Assembly (NCBI GenBank): GCA_947307355.1
Contig: CAMZIV010000002.1
Span: forward strand, 1 to 36,216
Source of the DNA: an uncultured Candidatus Saccharibacteria bacterium
GTDB taxonomy: Bacteria > Patescibacteriota > Saccharimonadia > Saccharimonadales > Saccharimonadaceae
Length of the DNA stretch: 36,216 nucleotides
Reading direction: 5' to 3'
The position numbers were made by a program, and so were the translations under genes. The notes beneath the pieces are model-generated. The model was not told where the DNA came from, searched no databases, and was given only the letters and a program-made list of their open reading frames with translations. Position 1 is the first letter of the stretch. Each line of letters opens with the position of its first letter. Below are positions 7,903-17,236 of the stretch, one piece after another.

Positions 7903-9457
7903 TGGGCCAGTAGTACTGGCGGTACTTGATGGTGTAGGACTGGCGCCGGATGGGCCGGGTAACGCTGTTTCTAAGGCTAGAACTGGTTTTTTGGGACGTG
8001 CAGCGCGTGATTATCTACATATTGCGCTTGATGCTTCGGGTGAGGCGGTAGGTTTAGTTCCCGGCCAGATGGGCAACTCGGAAGTTGGTCATAACACCAT
8101 GGGCGCAGGCCGCCCAATCAAGCAAGGTATTGCGCGTATTAATGAAGCTTTTGATACGGGTGAGGTTTTTGAATCTGAGACCTGGAAAAAGGCAGTCTCT
8201 ACAAAAGGAACTTTGCATTTTTCTGGCATTTTTTCAGATGGCGGCGTGCATAGCCACATTGATCATTTAAAGAAAATGATTCAAAGAGCATATATGGATG
8301 GTGCACGAAAGATTCGAATTCACGCAATCTTTGATGGGCGTGATGTTCCCCCGCAGTCTGAACCAAAATATATTCATGATATAGAGGCGTATGTGATTCA
8401 ATTTCCTGGTTTGGATGCGAGAATTGCCTCTGGCGGTGGCCGGATGACGACGGTTGCGGATAGGTATATGAGCGATTGGACAGTTGTAGCACGCGGTTGG
8501 GACATGATGGTGAATGGTGAGGCGGATTATTATTTTAAAAATGCGGATGAGGCAATCCAAATTTTGCGTAGAATTAATCCAGAGGTGCAAGACCAATATT
8601 TGCCGGCTTTTGTGATAGTGGACGAAAAAGACCAGCCGGTGGGGAAAATCGAAAAAGGTGATTCCCTTATTTACTTTGATTTCCGGGCGGATAGGGCGAT
8701 TGAGATCGCAATGGCATTTACATATTATGATTTTCCGTATTTTAACAGAGGTAAATATTCGCCAGACGATGTATATTTTGCCGGGATGACTGAGTACAAT
8801 TCTGACACGCACGTGCCGGAACATCGCTTGGTGGAGCCGGTAGATATTAAGGAGCCTTTGAATCAGTTTTTAGGTGAACGTGGAGTATCGCAGTTGGCAA
8901 TTTCGGAAACGGTAAAATTTGGTCATATTACTTATTATTTTAATGGTAATAGTTACGAAAAAGCTCCGGGCGAAACGTTTATCGAAGTGCAGTCTTATAC
9001 GGAGCCGTTTGAAACGCGTCCGTGGATGAAGTGTGCGGAGATTACGGATGAAGTGGTGAAGCGGATGAAGGATTATAAGTTTGTACGCGTGAACTTTCCT
9101 GGTGGTGATATGGTGGGACACACGGCTGACATGGAAGCGACGATTATCGCGATGGAGTCTATTGATCTTTCTCTAGCCAGGATTGCGGCCGAAGTGGATA
9201 AGTTGGGAGGTGTCCTAGTGGTAGTGGCGGATCATGGTAATGCCGAAGAGCTGATTGATGAAAAAGGGGAAAAGAAAACTGCGCACACCACTAATAAAGT
9301 TCCTTGCCTATTTTATGACAATACAGTAAATCGTGGTAAATATCAGTTCTCTGGTGTTTCTGATCCGGGTCTAAAAAATATCGCGGCGACGATGGCGGTT
9401 TTGCTTGGCCAAAATGATTATCCAGATTTATGGAGTGAGCCTTTGATAAAGTGTTAA
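7883..9457 (+). CDS. gpmI: 2,3-bisphosphoglycerate-independent phosphoglycerate mutase
   Basis: Converts 3-phosphoglycerate to 2-phosphoglycerate through a phosphoserine and two Mn ions. The family motifs are present: metal Asp16 in LDGVGLAPDG, catalytic Ser66 in GQMGNSEVGHN, FDGRDVPP, the phosphate-binding FRADRAIE, FPGGDMVGHT and VVADHGNAEE. ATG 7883 is chosen over ATG 7874 because AAAGGA at 7868-7873 is well spaced for 7883 but would abut 7874; this gives 524 residues. The gene overlaps the end of pgi by 20 nt, so translation may be coupled. Length is normal for the family. Confidence 0.94.
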   Translation: MEKLHYDGPVVLAVLDGVGLAPDGPGNAVSKARTGFLGRAARDYLHIALDASGEAVGLVPGQMGNSEVGHNTMGAGRPIKQGIARINEAFDTGEVFESETWKKAVSTKGTLHFSGIFSDGGVHSHIDHLKKMIQRAYMDGARKIRIHAIFDGRDVPPQSEPKYIHDIEAYVIQFPGLDARIASGGGRMTTVADRYMSDWTVVARGWDMMVNGEADYYFKNADEAIQILRRINPEVQDQYLPAFVIVDEKDQPVGKIEKGDSLIYFDFRADRAIEIAMAFTYYDFPYFNRGKYSPDDVYFAGMTEYNSDTHVPEHRLVEPVDIKEPLNQFLGERGVSQLAISETVKFGHITYYFNGNSYEKAPGETFIEVQSYTEPFETRPWMKCAEITDEVVKRMKDYKFVRVNFPGGDMVGHTADMEATIIAMESIDLSLARIAAEVDKLGGVLVVVADHGNAEELIDEKGEKKTAHTTNKVPCLFYDNTVNRGKYQFSGVSDPGLKNIAATMAVLLGQNDYPDLWSEPLIKC

Positions 9458-9493
9458 GCTTTGTTATAATTGTGATAGCAAAAGCGAGGCAAT

Positions 9494-11170
9494 ATGTTAA
9501 AAATAAAACACCAAAAAAGAGATCCGTTTGTTCCTCATCTTAGTATGTCGGCGCTTTTTAATCTGTCTAGTTTTCGCCATTGGAACGATGTGGTGGCTAA
9601 CCAAAAAGAAGTAGATTTTACACGTCGCGATTTGAAGCGCGATCGCAAGCTTCTTGCAAAGGCGATGTTGGGGCTCGGCGTAAAGGCTGGTGATATTGTT
9701 CTAGTGACGACCGGGCGTTCGCTTTATGACAATATTGTGATTTTCTTTGCGGCGAATAAAATCGGTGCGACGGTAAGTTTTTTGGATGAAAAAACTCCAC
9801 GAGACACCGTGGTGCATTATCTTGAAGAGTTTAATTCTCCTTTGCTTTTTACTTATAAAAAATCGATTATTCAAATTAGGACTTTGAAAAAAGAAGTTAA
9901 GACATTGAAAAATGTAATTAATCTTACTTCTGATTTTGATAATAAAAACTGGGGCGAGACGGTACTTGAGACATTTATGCTCGGTAAGTCATCGATTTTA
10001 AAATTTGCTGAAAACTACAGTGGGCATGTGCCGAAAAACGCTTTTAGTGCAAACAAGCCTGCATTAATTTCCTTCACTTCGGGTTCGACGTCTGGGCCAA
10101 AGCCAATGATTTTTACGAATAAGAATTTGATTGCATCGGCGATTTATTCAAAGGTGGCAAGTGGCGTAAAAATGTGGGACAAAAACCTACATACTTGGAT
10201 GAGCTATGTACATCTAGATTGTCCTTATGGGCTGGTGGTATCGATTTTGGCGCCGATTTGTGGTGGCGGTGAAGTGGTTTTGACGCCGGATATTGATGAA
10301 ACAAATCTTGATTATTACATGGGGAAGAATCCAAATACAATTTTTGGCATCCCTCCCCTTATAGAAGTGATGCCGACACTTAAAAAATCGACGGATATTT
10401 CTGGTCTTAAAATGTTCGCTTCGGGCGGTGAGAGATTGGAAAAGTCTGCTTCCCTCGCGGCTTTGGATTTTTTTAAAAAGCGTTGCGACAAGAACGTGAA
10501 AATCAGTAATGGCTATGGTGTGGGTGAGGCACTTGGTTTGATTTCTACCGCGGTAGGGTCTACGGCCTACAATCCGGATTCGGTGGGTAAAATTCCGGCT
10601 GGTGTGCATGTGATGGTGCTAGATCCAGAGACTGGCGAAGAGCTTGGGTTTGGCAAAACTGGTATGCTTTATGCTACTGGCAAGCATATTTTGACAGGTT
10701 ATTATAATCGTCCGGAGCTGAATGAAGAAAAAACGATGACGGTGAAAGGAAAGAAGTTTGTAAAGACTGGTGATCTGGCTTATGTGTCTGAAACTGGGTA
10801 TATTACCCTGGTGGGCCGCGCGACATTCTTTATTAATAACCTGCCGGCAAAAGTTTATTATGAAGTGGTGCGTGCTGCGATTTCTAAATCTGAGCTAGTT
10901 AAGAAATGCTATGTAGTGAAGGGTCCGGACAAAAAGTTGAAATTGGCTTCATATGCTTATGTGGTTTTGAATGATGGCGTGGCAAAAAGCGCTGAGACCC
11001 GTCGGGCGATCTTGAAGACTGCTGCAGAGCCATTTAATCTTGGCCGCCGCAGGATTACATTGAAGTCTTATGAAATTCCACATAAGGTGATTTTTCTAGA
11101 CGAACTGCCGCTTACTCGGGCTAGCAAGGTGGATTTTCGCAAGCTCGAAGCGATGAGCAAAAATTCTTGA
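9494..11170 (+). CDS. AMP-forming acyl/aryl ligase of the ANL superfamily
   Basis: The 558-residue protein should activate a carboxylic acid with ATP to an acyl-adenylate. Its A3 motif is ISFTSGSTSGPKP, the A5-like motif is NGYGVGEALG, and the A7/A8 region is KTGDLAYVSETGYITLVGR. The C-terminal domain has a late lysine in LTRASKVDFRKL that may be the catalytic A10 lysine. No carrier-protein or reductase domain is fused and no lipid genes are adjacent, so the acid and acceptor are unknown. Candidates are host-derived fatty acids or a cell-envelope acid (inference). The promoter TATAAT (9465-9470) and an AGCGAGG site before ATG 9494 give a short leader. It lies between gpmI and galU, which suggests envelope or sugar-lipid work at most weakly. 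Confidence 0.85.
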   Translation: MLKIKHQKRDPFVPHLSMSALFNLSSFRHWNDVVANQKEVDFTRRDLKRDRKLLAKAMLGLGVKAGDIVLVTTGRSLYDNIVIFFAANKIGATVSFLDEKTPRDTVVHYLEEFNSPLLFTYKKSIIQIRTLKKEVKTLKNVINLTSDFDNKNWGETVLETFMLGKSSILKFAENYSGHVPKNAFSANKPALISFTSGSTSGPKPMIFTNKNLIASAIYSKVASGVKMWDKNLHTWMSYVHLDCPYGLVVSILAPICGGGEVVLTPDIDETNLDYYMGKNPNTIFGIPPLIEVMPTLKKSTDISGLKMFASGGERLEKSASLAALDFFKKRCDKNVKISNGYGVGEALGLISTAVGSTAYNPDSVGKIPAGVHVMVLDPETGEELGFGKTGMLYATGKHILTGYYNRPELNEEKTMTVKGKKFVKTGDLAYVSETGYITLVGRATFFINNLPAKVYYEVVRAAISKSELVKKCYVVKGPDKKLKLASYAYVVLNDGVAKSAETRRAILKTAAEPFNLGRRRITLKSYEIPHKVIFLDELPLTRASKVDFRKLEAMSKNS

Positions 11171-11194
11171 TGTTTGTGATATAATGACCTTATT

Positions 11195-12022
11195 ATGATT
11201 ACGAAAGCTATTATTCCGGTAGCGGGCTGGGGCACTAGGCGCTTACCGATTACCAAGATTATAGAAAAATCAATGCTTCCTGTGGGCAATCGTCCCCTTG
11301 TGGATTATTCGGTACAGGATTTAATCAAGGCCGGTGTAAAGGATATTTACATGGTGGTTTCTAATGTGGAACCTTGCCAAGTGCGTGCGTTTTATCGTGA
11401 TAATCTGGCTTTGAATTTGTACCTAAAAGATCGTGGCAAAGAGGATAAGCTTGAAAAGGCTAAGACTTTGCCAGACGATGTAACGATTCACTATGTGGCA
11501 CAAGACCCATCTTCTAAGTATGGTACTGCAGTGCCGGTGGCGATGGTGGTGGAAGAATACCATATCGATGAGCCAGTGTTTGTATTTATGGGTGATGATT
11601 TTATCTGGAATCCAGATGGCCCTTCTGCAGCAGAATCTTTGCTTGCAGCAGTAAAGGATGATTCTGAATCGGCGCTCATGGCAATTGACCATCCAGAAGA
11701 AGCTATTATGAATGGTGGTGCTTTGACGATTGAAGATGAGAAAATCGTAAAAATTACCGAAAAACCAAAGCCAGAACAGGTGACTGGCCTTGCTAGCGTA
11801 AGTAAGTATATCTTGTCCCCTGCTATGCTTCAAGAAATTGTGAAATATGTAAAAGAAAACGATTTTGGTCCATTAGACCAAGAATATATGATTACCGACC
11901 CATTTGAGACTTACATCAAAAAAGGTGGTGTGTTCCGTGCGGCTCGCACTGATGGTGAATATCTTGATGGTGGAACCGTTGAGGGTTGGGTTCACGCAAA
12001 CAATGTAGTTTGTAAAAAGTAG
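11195..12022 (+). CDS. galU: UTP-glucose-1-phosphate uridylyltransferase
   Basis: Makes UDP-glucose from UTP and glucose-1-phosphate for glycans and surface polymers. The 275 residues start with the nucleotidyltransferase signature KAIIPVAGWGTRRLPITK followed by EKSMLPVGNRPLVDY. FVFMGDDFIW supplies the metal Asp, and GLASVSKYILSP and GPLDQEYMITD mark the GalU subgroup. Length is typical. Extended -10 TGATATAAT (11177-11185) ends 9 nt before ATG 11195 with no ribosome site, so the mRNA is likely leaderless or nearly so. Confidence 0.95.
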   Translation: MITKAIIPVAGWGTRRLPITKIIEKSMLPVGNRPLVDYSVQDLIKAGVKDIYMVVSNVEPCQVRAFYRDNLALNLYLKDRGKEDKLEKAKTLPDDVTIHYVAQDPSSKYGTAVPVAMVVEEYHIDEPVFVFMGDDFIWNPDGPSAAESLLAAVKDDSESALMAIDHPEEAIMNGGALTIEDEKIVKITEKPKPEQVTGLASVSKYILSPAMLQEIVKYVKENDFGPLDQEYMITDPFETYIKKGGVFRAARTDGEYLDGGTVEGWVHANNVVCKK

Positions 12023-12062
12023 TTTTTCTGTGGTATAATTTAACCATAAGGAGAATATTTTG

Positions 12063-12860
12063 ATGGAACAAAATCAAGCAATGCCAGGGCAGCCTACAAA
12101 TCCAGTAGTAGCCGCTTTGGAACAAACTGAGCCTGTGCAACCTGTGGCTGCTGCGCCTGTACAAGCGGCGCCGGCTCCAAAAAAGAAAAATAGCACGATG
12201 GCACTTGTAATTATATTATTGGTGCTTATTGCGTTAGGTGGGATTGGTTTTGGTGTGTGGGCCATGATGGACGGCAATGCGCGTGTAGAGACTGCGAAGA
12301 AAAATTGTAGCGGTTCTACCGAAGTGATTACGAATTGTGATGTGGATGGAAATAACGGTGGCGATAGTGATGGTACTGGTACAAATACTAGTACGGACAC
12401 AACTCCAATATTTAAGAACCCAGTGATTTCTTCTACGGTTGGGAACTATAATGTTTCAATTAATGAGACGGTAGTCATCAGCAATGATAAAAGTCTGAAC
12501 ATTAATGTAAAAAATGGCGAAGTAGTTGGTTGTCATTATTCTGTTGGTGGCGATTGTACAATTAGTGGAATTAGTGGAAAAATTTTTAAAATGTCTGAAT
12601 TTGGCGCAGGCCAAGACATTGAAGGTTTTTATCAGGGTTTTCTAATGGAGGATGGTACAGTTCAATACTTTGGTCTAAAGGATGCTAGTGAAAAGACGAA
12701 TTATAGTATTGAAGGAACATTAAAGATAAATGGGAAAGTAAAAGACATTATTAGCGTCGGTGCTCTAGAAACTGGACGCGAGGTGGGTGGTTTCGGAACG
12801 AGCTTATTTATACTTAGCGACGGTAGCATTGTAATGTTTGATATTTCAATGTTACAATAA
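12063..12860 (+). CDS. Single-pass membrane-anchored protein, function unknown
   Basis: I do not recognise this 265-residue protein. A cytoplasmic N-terminus rich in Pro, Ala and Gln (about 1-40) with a short Lys patch (PKKKNS) precedes one membrane helix (about 44-67, ALVIILLVLIALGGIGFGVW). An outside domain follows with a Gly/Asp/Asn/Thr-rich linker and a beta-rich fold holding four cysteines, possibly disulfide-bonded. The layout matches the 24784-25758 protein. ATG 12063 is preferred over the overlapping TTG 12060; AAGGAG lies at 12048-12053, and TGGTATAAT at 12031-12039 is the promoter. It sits between galU and the clpC operon with its own promoter, so no partner can be named. Confidence 0.8.
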   Translation: MEQNQAMPGQPTNPVVAALEQTEPVQPVAAAPVQAAPAPKKKNSTMALVIILLVLIALGGIGFGVWAMMDGNARVETAKKNCSGSTEVITNCDVDGNNGGDSDGTGTNTSTDTTPIFKNPVISSTVGNYNVSINETVVISNDKSLNINVKNGEVVGCHYSVGGDCTISGISGKIFKMSEFGAGQDIEGFYQGFLMEDGTVQYFGLKDASEKTNYSIEGTLKINGKVKDIISVGALETGREVGGFGTSLFILSDGSIVMFDISMLQ

Positions 12861-12882
12861 AAACAGAGGTAAATTTGGTGAA

Positions 12883-12909
12883 TTAGCACTCTTGCATAAT
12901 GAGTGCTAA
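12883..12909 (+). promoter_or_regulatory. CIRCE operator (HrcA binding site) of clpC
   Basis: A perfect CIRCE inverted repeat, TTAGCACTC, nine bases, GAGTGCTAA, lies upstream of clpC. The nine-base spacer contains TTGCAT (12892-12897), which is exactly 17 bases before TACAAT (12915-12920). The repressor would therefore cover the -35 element. HrcA represses chaperone genes until heat stress titrates it; the hrcA gene itself is not in the window. Confidence 0.95.
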
Positions 12910-12920
12910 TTTGCTACAAT
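12892..12920 (+). promoter_or_regulatory. clpC promoter overlapping CIRCE
   Basis: The -35 TTGCAT and extended -10 TGCTACAAT are separated by 17 bases. The -10 ends 6 nt before ATG 12927, which predicts transcription starting at the A of the start codon. Confidence 0.8.
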
Positions 12921-12926
12921 GGGGGT

Positions 12927-15395
12927 ATGCAAGAAGAATTTAGTGAGATTATGAACCGGCTAAGTGAGAACGCACGTTTTGCGCTCCAGAAGGCCGATTT
13001 TTATAGCAAGAGATACAACAATGGTTATATGGGCACTGAGCATTTGCTGCTTGGAATTATGTCGATTGATACTTCTACTGGTGCAAAGATGATTCGCGAA
13101 AGCGGCGCAACTTTAGAAGAAGTGGAGAAGGCTTTGAATAAAGTTGCGGTGGAAGTGCCGGGCTCGGATATGGCAATGATGTCACTGTCTGAAGCGGTGA
13201 TTTTGACGCTTCGGATGGCGCAGAATTACACTCGCGAAAATGGTTTAACTGTAATTGGTACCGAGCATATCCTTCACGCCCTGCTCTCTCAGCCAAATTC
13301 TCGCGCTTCTCTTATTCTGTCTGGCCTAAGTGTTGATACTGAAAAACTATTGATTGATATTGAAGATTTGGTTGAAGAACAAACCAAAGATGAAAAATTG
13401 AAAGCCGAAAAAGCCAAGTATGTAAAAGGCGGTGGATTGAAGTTTTTAAAACGTTACGGTAAGGATCTTACCGAAGAAGCTCGCGCAGGAAAACTCGATA
13501 CTGTAATCGGCCGCGAAAACGAGATTGAGCGGGTGGTGACAGTTCTCTCTCGCCGCACTAAGTCTAATCCGGTACTCATTGGTGAGGCTGGCGTGGGTAA
13601 AACCGCGATTGTGGAAGGCCTGGCGATGCGTATTGTCAAAAACGAAGTGCCAGGAAACTTGATTGGCAAGCATATTTATCAGGTAGACTTAAGCTCGGTG
13701 GTGGCCGGAACTAAATTCCGTGGTGAATTTGAGGAACGCATTAAGGGGATTATTGATGAAGCTACTGGCGACGATTCGGTACTACTATTTATTGATGAAA
13801 TTCATCTGCTTTGTGGTGCAGGATCTTCTGAAGGTTCGATGGATGCGGCAAATATTTTGAAGCCAGCACTTGCGCGCAATACAATTAATTTGATTGGTGC
13901 GACAACTCTTGATGAATATCGTAAATCGATTGAAAAGGACAAGGCTCTTTCCCGCCGTTTCCAAACTGTGATGGTAGAAGAACCAAGCGCGGCGGTAACT
14001 TTGCGCATTTTGAAGGGAATTAAAAGCCATTATGAAACACATCACGGTGTAGTGATTCCCGACTCGATTTTGGAGACGGCAATTACGATGAGCCAAAGAT
14101 ATATCAACGATCGGTTTATGCCGGATAAGGTGATTGATATTATTGATGAGGCTTCGGCGATTTGCAAGGTGGCTGCGGATAAAAAAGGTGGCGGTAAATA
14201 CAAGAAGATGAAGATTGAGGCTCAGCAACTAGAGAATAAGATTTCTGATGCGGCGGATAAAGAAGATTACGAAAAAGCCGCGGAATACAAGACGGAGCTG
14301 GCCAAACTTGAACAGGAAATTAAAAAACTTGAAAAATCTGGTGTGAAAGCTACTGAAAACCCGAAATTAACAGAAGAAAAATTGGCTACGGCAGTTTCCC
14401 TTAAGACCGGGATTCCGGTTTCTAAAGTGCATGGGTCTGAAATGAAGATGCTGATGAACCTTGAGGAAGAACTGAAGCAGTCTGTGGTTGGGCAAGATGA
14501 AGCAATTAAAGCGGTGGCAAAGGCGATTCGTAGAGGCCGTAGTGGTATTGCAGACTCACGTCGCCCAATCGGTTCTTTCCTGTTTATGGGGCCAACTGGC
14601 GTAGGCAAAACCGAGCTTGCTCGCGTGATTGCGCGCGAAGTGTTTGGTGGTGAGAACGCGCTGGTAAAAATCGATATGTCTGAGTTTGGCGAAAAACACA
14701 ATGTTTCGCGCCTTGTAGGTGCGCCGGCTGGTTATATCGGCTACGATGATGGCGGCAAGCTTACTGAGGCTGTGCGCCGCAAGCCATACTCGGTAATTCT
14801 CTTTGATGAGATTGAAAAGGCGCATCCGGATGTGTTTAATCTCCTGCTCCAGATTTTGGAGGACGGTGTGCTTACGGATGGCCAAGGTAATAAGATTAAA
14901 TTTAATAATACAATTGTAATTCTAACTTCTAATCTTGGGTCGGCGGATATGTACCGCGAGAGCGAACTTGGCTTTACTGCGCGAACGGCTAAGGATAAAA
15001 AAGCGCTTGAACAAGAGTATGAAGAGAACAAAGAATATGCGATGAAGGCGCTCAAAAAGGTGATGCGCCCAGAGCTAATTAACCGTCTCGATAATATTTT
15101 GGTATTCCATGCCCTTACCCGCCAAAACGTCGAAAAAATCTTTGATAATCTGATCAACGACCTTCGCAAGCGTTTGGCGACTAAGGGAATTGGTATCAAA
15201 ATTGATGAAAAGGCTAAGGAATATTTGATAAAAGAGGGTTATGATCCGAAGAATGGCGCAAGACCGCTACGCCGCAAGATCGAAGATGAGGTTGAATCAT
15301 TGCTTTCCGAAGAGATTATTTCTGAAAAATTAAAAAAGGGAGATATCCCAGTTTTGAAACTAAATAAAGGTAAATTAACTTTAGTAAAGGAGTAA
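12927..15395 (+). CDS. clpC: ATP-dependent Clp protease ATPase subunit ClpC
   Basis: This AAA+ unfoldase feeds proteins into ClpP. The 822-residue protein has two N-terminal Clp_N repeats (about 10-145). AAA-1 has Walker A GEAGVGKT near 219, and a UVR-type coiled region lies at about 442-471 ([19 protein letters not shown]). AAA-2 has Walker A GPTGVGKT at 555-562, followed by a D2-small domain. The short middle UVR region, rather than a long ClpB M-domain, makes it ClpC-like. An upstream in-frame GTG at 12903 falls inside the CIRCE operator and before the transcription start, so ATG 12927 is chosen. clpP begins one base after the stop, giving a heat-shock-regulated clpC-clpP protease operon. 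Confidence 0.95.
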   Translation: MQEEFSEIMNRLSENARFALQKADFYSKRYNNGYMGTEHLLLGIMSIDTSTGAKMIRESGATLEEVEKALNKVAVEVPGSDMAMMSLSEAVILTLRMAQNYTRENGLTVIGTEHILHALLSQPNSRASLILSGLSVDTEKLLIDIEDLVEEQTKDEKLKAEKAKYVKGGGLKFLKRYGKDLTEEARAGKLDTVIGRENEIERVVTVLSRRTKSNPVLIGEAGVGKTAIVEGLAMRIVKNEVPGNLIGKHIYQVDLSSVVAGTKFRGEFEERIKGIIDEATGDDSVLLFIDEIHLLCGAGSSEGSMDAANILKPALARNTINLIGATTLDEYRKSIEKDKALSRRFQTVMVEEPSAAVTLRILKGIKSHYETHHGVVIPDSILETAITMSQRYINDRFMPDKVIDIIDEASAICKVAADKKGGGKYKKMKIEAQQLENKISDAADKEDYEKAAEYKTELAKLEQEIKKLEKSGVKATENPKLTEEKLATAVSLKTGIPVSKVHGSEMKMLMNLEEELKQSVVGQDEAIKAVAKAIRRGRSGIADSRRPIGSFLFMGPTGVGKTELARVIAREVFGGENALVKIDMSEFGEKHNVSRLVGAPAGYIGYDDGGKLTEAVRRKPYSVILFDEIEKAHPDVFNLLLQILEDGVLTDGQGNKIKFNNTIVILTSNLGSADMYRESELGFTARTAKDKKALEQEYEENKEYAMKALKKVMRPELINRLDNILVFHALTRQNVEKIFDNLINDLRKRLATKGIGIKIDEKAKEYLIKEGYDPKNGARPLRRKIEDEVESLLSEEIISEKLKKGDIPVLKLNKGKLTLVKE

Positions 15396-15396
15396 T

Positions 15397-15978
15397 ATGA
15401 AAGATTATCTAGTACCAACAGTGGTGGAAGAGACCAACAAAGGGGAGCGCGCATACGATATTTATTCGCGCCTTCTAAACGACCGTATTATTTTTCTTGG
15501 TGAGGATGTAAATGCACATACGGCAAATCTCGTGGTGGCACAGCTACTTTATCTTGCGCACGAAGATCCAAAGAAACCTATTAAACTTTATATTAATTCC
15601 CCAGGCGGCTCTGTGTATGATGGCCTCGCGATTATTGATACGATGAATTTTATTGAGCCGGATGTAGAAACTATCGGTATTGGCCTTCAGGCTTCTATGG
15701 GAGCGATGCTTCTCTCTTCTGGGGCTAAGGGCAAGAGATATTGTCTTCCAAATGCTCGTATTATGATTCACCAGCCATCTTCTGGCACAGAAGGTAAGAT
15801 TACAGACCAGGAAATCATGCTTCGTGAAGGTGTATTTCTTAAAAAGCGCTTAGCGGAGATTTTTGCAAAAAATACAGGGAAGACTTTGGCGCAAGTAGAG
15901 AAGGATATGGACCGCGACAATTGGATGAGCGCCGAAGAGGCCAAAAAGTACGGTATTATTGACGAAATTATCAAATAA
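15397..15978 (+). CDS. clpP: ATP-dependent Clp protease proteolytic subunit
   Basis: ClpP forms the barrel-shaped serine protease used by ClpC. The 193 residues contain the catalytic triad: Ser100 in [10 protein letters not shown], His125 in IMIHQPSSG and Asp174 in [11 protein letters not shown]. The [14 protein letters not shown] strand motif is also present. Length is standard. The ribosome site AAAGGAG lies inside the last codons of clpC and only one base separates the genes, so the two subunits are co-expressed under the CIRCE promoter. Confidence 0.97.
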   Translation: MKDYLVPTVVEETNKGERAYDIYSRLLNDRIIFLGEDVNAHTANLVVAQLLYLAHEDPKKPIKLYINSPGGSVYDGLAIIDTMNFIEPDVETIGIGLQASMGAMLLSSGAKGKRYCLPNARIMIHQPSSGTEGKITDQEIMLREGVFLKKRLAEIFAKNTGKTLAQVEKDMDRDNWMSAEEAKKYGIIDEIIK

Positions 15979-15993
15979 TATTATAATACCCCT

Positions 15994-16098
15994 ATGGCAA
16001 GAAAATTTGTAATGAAACCTGTTGCAAAACAAAATCGCAACAATAATCACAAACACAGCGACAAGAGAAAACACCCAAGACTCAAGAATGGTCGCTAA
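15994..16098 (+). CDS. Small, highly basic 34-residue protein, unknown
   Basis: I do not recognise this family. The peptide starts MARKFVMKPVAKQ and is extremely rich in Lys, Arg, His and Asn, ending PRLKNGR. It has no acidic stretch and no hydrophobic segment. Such composition suits an RNA- or ribosome-binding peptide, but it does not match bL34, bL36 or bTHX as I know them. It is likely a real gene: TATAAT at 15982-15987 ends exactly 6 nt before ATG 15994, as for other genes here, and a rho-independent terminator begins at its stop codon. It may also receive read-through from clpP, whose stop lies 15 nt upstream. Confidence 0.7.
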   Translation: MARKFVMKPVAKQNRNNNHKHSDKRKHPRLKNGR

Positions 16099-16126
16099 AA
16101 TAAGGCCCAAAAAGGCCTTATTTTTT
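16098..16126 (+). terminator. Terminator after the 34-codon gene (clpC-clpP end)
   Basis: AAATAAGGCC (16098-16107) pairs with GGCCTTATTT (16114-16123) around CAAAAA, followed by more T residues. The stem starts in the stop codon. Confidence 0.9.
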
Positions 16127-16160
16127 ATGATTTTTTACAGGGGTAAAGTGCCAAAAGCAC

Positions 16161-16189
16161 TTGCTTTTTTAGGGAAAGTGTGATATAAT
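16161..16189 (+). promoter_or_regulatory. Promoter of the putative lipoprotein gene
   Basis: TTGCTT (16161-16166), a 17-base spacer, then TATAAT (16184-16189) with an extended TGA. The leader to ATG 16245 is about 50 nt and contains a strong AAGGAGGT site, so this gene is not leaderless. Confidence 0.75.
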
Positions 16190-16244
16190 TAGGGTATAGG
16201 TACCAATGGTGGTATACTCGTAGTTTTACAAGGAGGTAATAGAT

Positions 16245-17183
16245 ATGAAAAAACTACTCACTTTTTTGATTTCATTTTTACTAGTTGTTATGGTAGTAGC
16301 TTGTACAGAGAACGTTTCTGCCATTGGTGGAGACGATATCGATGACAGCAATCCCATAATAGATTCGGTTGACGACCCTCAGCCGATAGAATTGAATCCG
16401 GTTGTGGTAGACCCTGATCCGGAGCCCGTAGTGGCGCCTGATCCTGAGCCCGAACCCGAGCCTCAGATTGATCCTAATGAACAACTCACTTGGGACTATC
16501 TCGAGGTGGATGAAGCTTGGCTTAAAAGTTATGGCGGAGTAGGACTAAAGCGTGATGGAAAATTATATTCGTTGTGTGACGAAACCATGCCAGAAAGCTT
16601 TAATAGAACTGGAATGGGATTTAAAATCTATGAACAGTCTTATATAGGGGCTTGTGGTGATTGGGGTGACGATAACCTTATCATGGATGATCGCTTTGTG
16701 ATCCCTTGTGTGAATGGCTCTAGTGACGACGTTTGTTGGTATGGTGAAGCGATTGATTCTTTGAAGTTAGTCCCTATGCATCTAAAAGGTTATACTGTAC
16801 CTGTTATGCAAGATTGGAATATTTGCAACAATCTCTACATTTATGATAAAAGAGAGTTTCCCACGAACGATGTGACTGTAATCTATGATTATAAAAGTAA
16901 ATCTACGCGGTTAATTGATATTAACGGCAATGATGTTTTTTCTAGCTTTAGAGAGCTAAATCATGGTGAAACATACACATTGAAGTGGAATGATGGGACA
17001 GAACGCGAAGAGTCGTTTGAAGCATTCTGGAGGTATTATGAGCCAACTGGAGAAGAAACAATTACCGTGGCAAGTATACCTACGGATGACTCGCAAGTTT
17101 GTAAATTAAATTTTTCATCTATACCTTCAGGACTGTATTTTATAGTTGAATGCTATGGTATGGTCGAAATCAAAAACGATTAA
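16245..17183 (+). CDS. Putative secreted lipoprotein with Pro/Asp/Glu stalk
   Basis: The family is not recognised. Of 312 residues, 1-20 form a signal peptide with a plausible lipobox VVAC (Cys20). If lipidated there, the protein would be tethered to the membrane; a signal peptidase I cut near VSA/IGG is the alternative. Residues about 50-85 are a Pro-Asp-Glu-rich stalk (DPDPEPVVAPDPEPEPEP), a typical spacer that lifts a domain off the surface. The rest is a beta-rich domain with several cysteines and aromatic residues. The ribosome site AAGGAGGT is among the strongest in the window and the promoter at 16161-16189 is near consensus, so expression may be high. A perfect terminator follows. Confidence 0.8.
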   Translation: MKKLLTFLISFLLVVMVVACTENVSAIGGDDIDDSNPIIDSVDDPQPIELNPVVVDPDPEPVVAPDPEPEPEPQIDPNEQLTWDYLEVDEAWLKSYGGVGLKRDGKLYSLCDETMPESFNRTGMGFKIYEQSYIGACGDWGDDNLIMDDRFVIPCVNGSSDDVCWYGEAIDSLKLVPMHLKGYTVPVMQDWNICNNLYIYDKREFPTNDVTVIYDYKSKSTRLIDINGNDVFSSFRELNHGETYTLKWNDGTEREESFEAFWRYYEPTGEETITVASIPTDDSQVCKLNFSSIPSGLYFIVECYGMVEIKND

Positions 17184-17202
17184 TGGTTAGCTTAGGCTAA
17201 TC

Positions 17203-17230
17203 AAAAAGCGCTGCAATTGCAGCGCTTTTT
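17203..17230. terminator. Bidirectional terminator between lipoprotein gene and tsaB
   Basis: A perfect 28-base palindrome: A5 GCGCTGCAAT on the left mirrored by ATTGCAGCGC T5 on the right. It can end transcription from both convergent genes. Confidence 0.9.
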
Positions 17231-17236
17231 CATTGT

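Noticed and set aside
10214-10609. Long minus-strand frames inside the AMP-ligase, ftsH, gpmI, ruvC and clpC genes
   Set aside because: They are antisense shadows of well-supported genes with no promoter, ribosome site or family features.
12903-12926. Upstream GTG start for clpC
   Set aside because: It lies in the CIRCE half-site and before the promoter -10, so it would not be transcribed.
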